Assembly (NCBI RefSeq): GCF_903652925.1 | Contig: NZ_CAHLAR010000002.1 | Span: forward strand, 62,001-126,000 | DNA: 64,000 nt | Reading direction: 5' to 3' | Source: Achromobacter anxifer | GTDB taxonomy: Bacteria; Pseudomonadota; Gammaproteobacteria; Burkholderiales; Burkholderiaceae_B | Part shown: one piece after another, positions 63,578 to 64,000 of the stretch | Layout of the letters: each line of letters starts with the position of its first letter | How positions within the stretch are numbered: the stretch's first letter is position 1 | Made by a program: the position numbers and the translations under genes | Notes under the pieces: generated by a model | Told to the model about the DNA's origin: nothing | The model's database searches: none | The model's input: only the letters and a program-made list of their open reading frames with translations

Positions 63578-64000
63578 ATGACGGACAATGTGGCCGGCCG
63601 CGTGCTGCTGGAGCGCGAGGACGATCTGGCATGGGTGACGCTATCGCACCCGGGGCGTCTGAACGCGATCACGGTGGGCATGTGGCATGAACTGCGGGAC
63701 GTGTTCACGCGCATCGCGCAGGACGTTGCGGTGCGCTGCGTGATCGTGCGTGGCGAGGGCGGCAACTTCGCCGCCGGCGCGGACATCCGCGAATTCCCCG
63801 TCCAGCGCGGCGACATGGCCGGCGTGCAGCATTACCACCGCGAAGTGCTGGCGCCCGCCTTGCAGGCGGTCGCCCTGTGCCCGCAGCCGGTGGTGGCGCA
63901 GATCGAGGGCGTGTGCGTGGGCGGCGGGCTGGAGATCGCCAGCCAGTGCGATCTGCGGATCGCCGGCGAATCAGCGCGTTTCGGCGTGCCGATCAACCGC
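63578..64000 (+). CDS. Enoyl-CoA hydratase/isomerase family protein, 3' end outside window
   Basis: 141 codons of a crotonase-fold enzyme. It begins MTDNVAGRVLLEREDDLAWV, with oxyanion-hole parts GEGGNFAAGADIREF and IEGVCVGGGLEIASQCDLRI. The C-terminal part lies beyond the right edge. AGGAG is 5 bases before the ATG. It follows malonyl-CoA decarboxylase and probably belongs to the same unit. Confidence 0.9.
   Translation, partial: MTDNVAGRVLLEREDDLAWVTLSHPGRLNAITVGMWHELRDVFTRIAQDVAVRCVIVRGEGGNFAAGADIREFPVQRGDMAGVQHYHREVLAPALQAVALCPQPVVAQIEGVCVGGGLEIASQCDLRIAGESARFGVPINR

Overview
The window is GC-rich (roughly two thirds G+C), densely coded DNA that looks like a chromosome segment of a beta-proteobacterium of the Alcaligenaceae, most likely Achromobacter or a close Bordetella relative. 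This is an inference from gene content: two Bug/TTT-type periplasmic receptors, an efp-earP pair with Arg32 in EF-P, DUF2863, DUF1178, DUF2968 and DUF3613 proteins, and acyl-CoA catabolic operons typical of that family. I saw no rRNA, tRNA, insertion sequence, integrase or CRISPR array.

Layout: 1-7.8 kb is the 3' part of a Tad/Flp pilus locus (tadA-tadB-tadC-tadD, a DUF3613 protein, a TadG-like protein) followed by a sigma-54 activator. 7.9-13.4 kb holds two small conserved proteins, an operon DUF2863-earP-efp on the minus strand, and an extradiol dioxygenase of the DODA type. acnA (13.5-16.2 kb) and acnB (33.0-35.6 kb) are separated, yet carry the same 27-bp operator-like element upstream. 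16.5-32.2 kb is catabolic: LysR, SDR, acyl-CoA ligase and Bug receptor; then a GntR regulator with a 26-bp perfect palindrome facing a branched-chain-type ABC transporter operon that continues into an N-carbamoylase/hydantoinase-type amidase and an M81 (MlrC-like) metallopeptidase; then a TonB siderophore receptor behind a Fur-like box and a lytic transglycosylase lipoprotein. 35.9-40.1 kb holds a pair of membrane-anchored FxLYD-like proteins, a TauE/SafE exporter, a CBS protein and a LysR regulator.

40.2-51.9 kb is the most striking part: an oxygen-limitation/dormancy-type cluster. It encodes an FNR-type [4Fe-4S] regulator, a PAS histidine kinase and LuxR-type response regulator, a flavodoxin-like protein, a CBS-pair protein, a MgtA-type P-ATPase, three universal stress proteins, an L,D-transpeptidase-like protein, Hsp20 and a short adenosylcobalamin-dependent (oxygen-independent) ribonucleotide reductase. 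Five copies of an FNR-type palindrome (TTGAY-N4-RTCAA, one with a mismatch) sit about 57-88 bp ahead of five transcription units here, and I did not notice one elsewhere, which supports a regulon encoded next to its own regulator. It resembles in content the low-oxygen-activated (lxa) locus known from Burkholderia cenocepacia.

52.1-64.0 kb returns to acyl-CoA metabolism: a beta-ketothiolase, an IclR regulator divergent from an operon (enoyl-CoA hydratase, NDP-forming acyl-CoA synthetase, Bug receptor, two dissimilar acyl-CoA dehydrogenases), a spermidine-synthase-like protein, then a GntR regulator overlapping malonyl-CoA decarboxylase and a truncated enoyl-CoA hydratase at the right edge.
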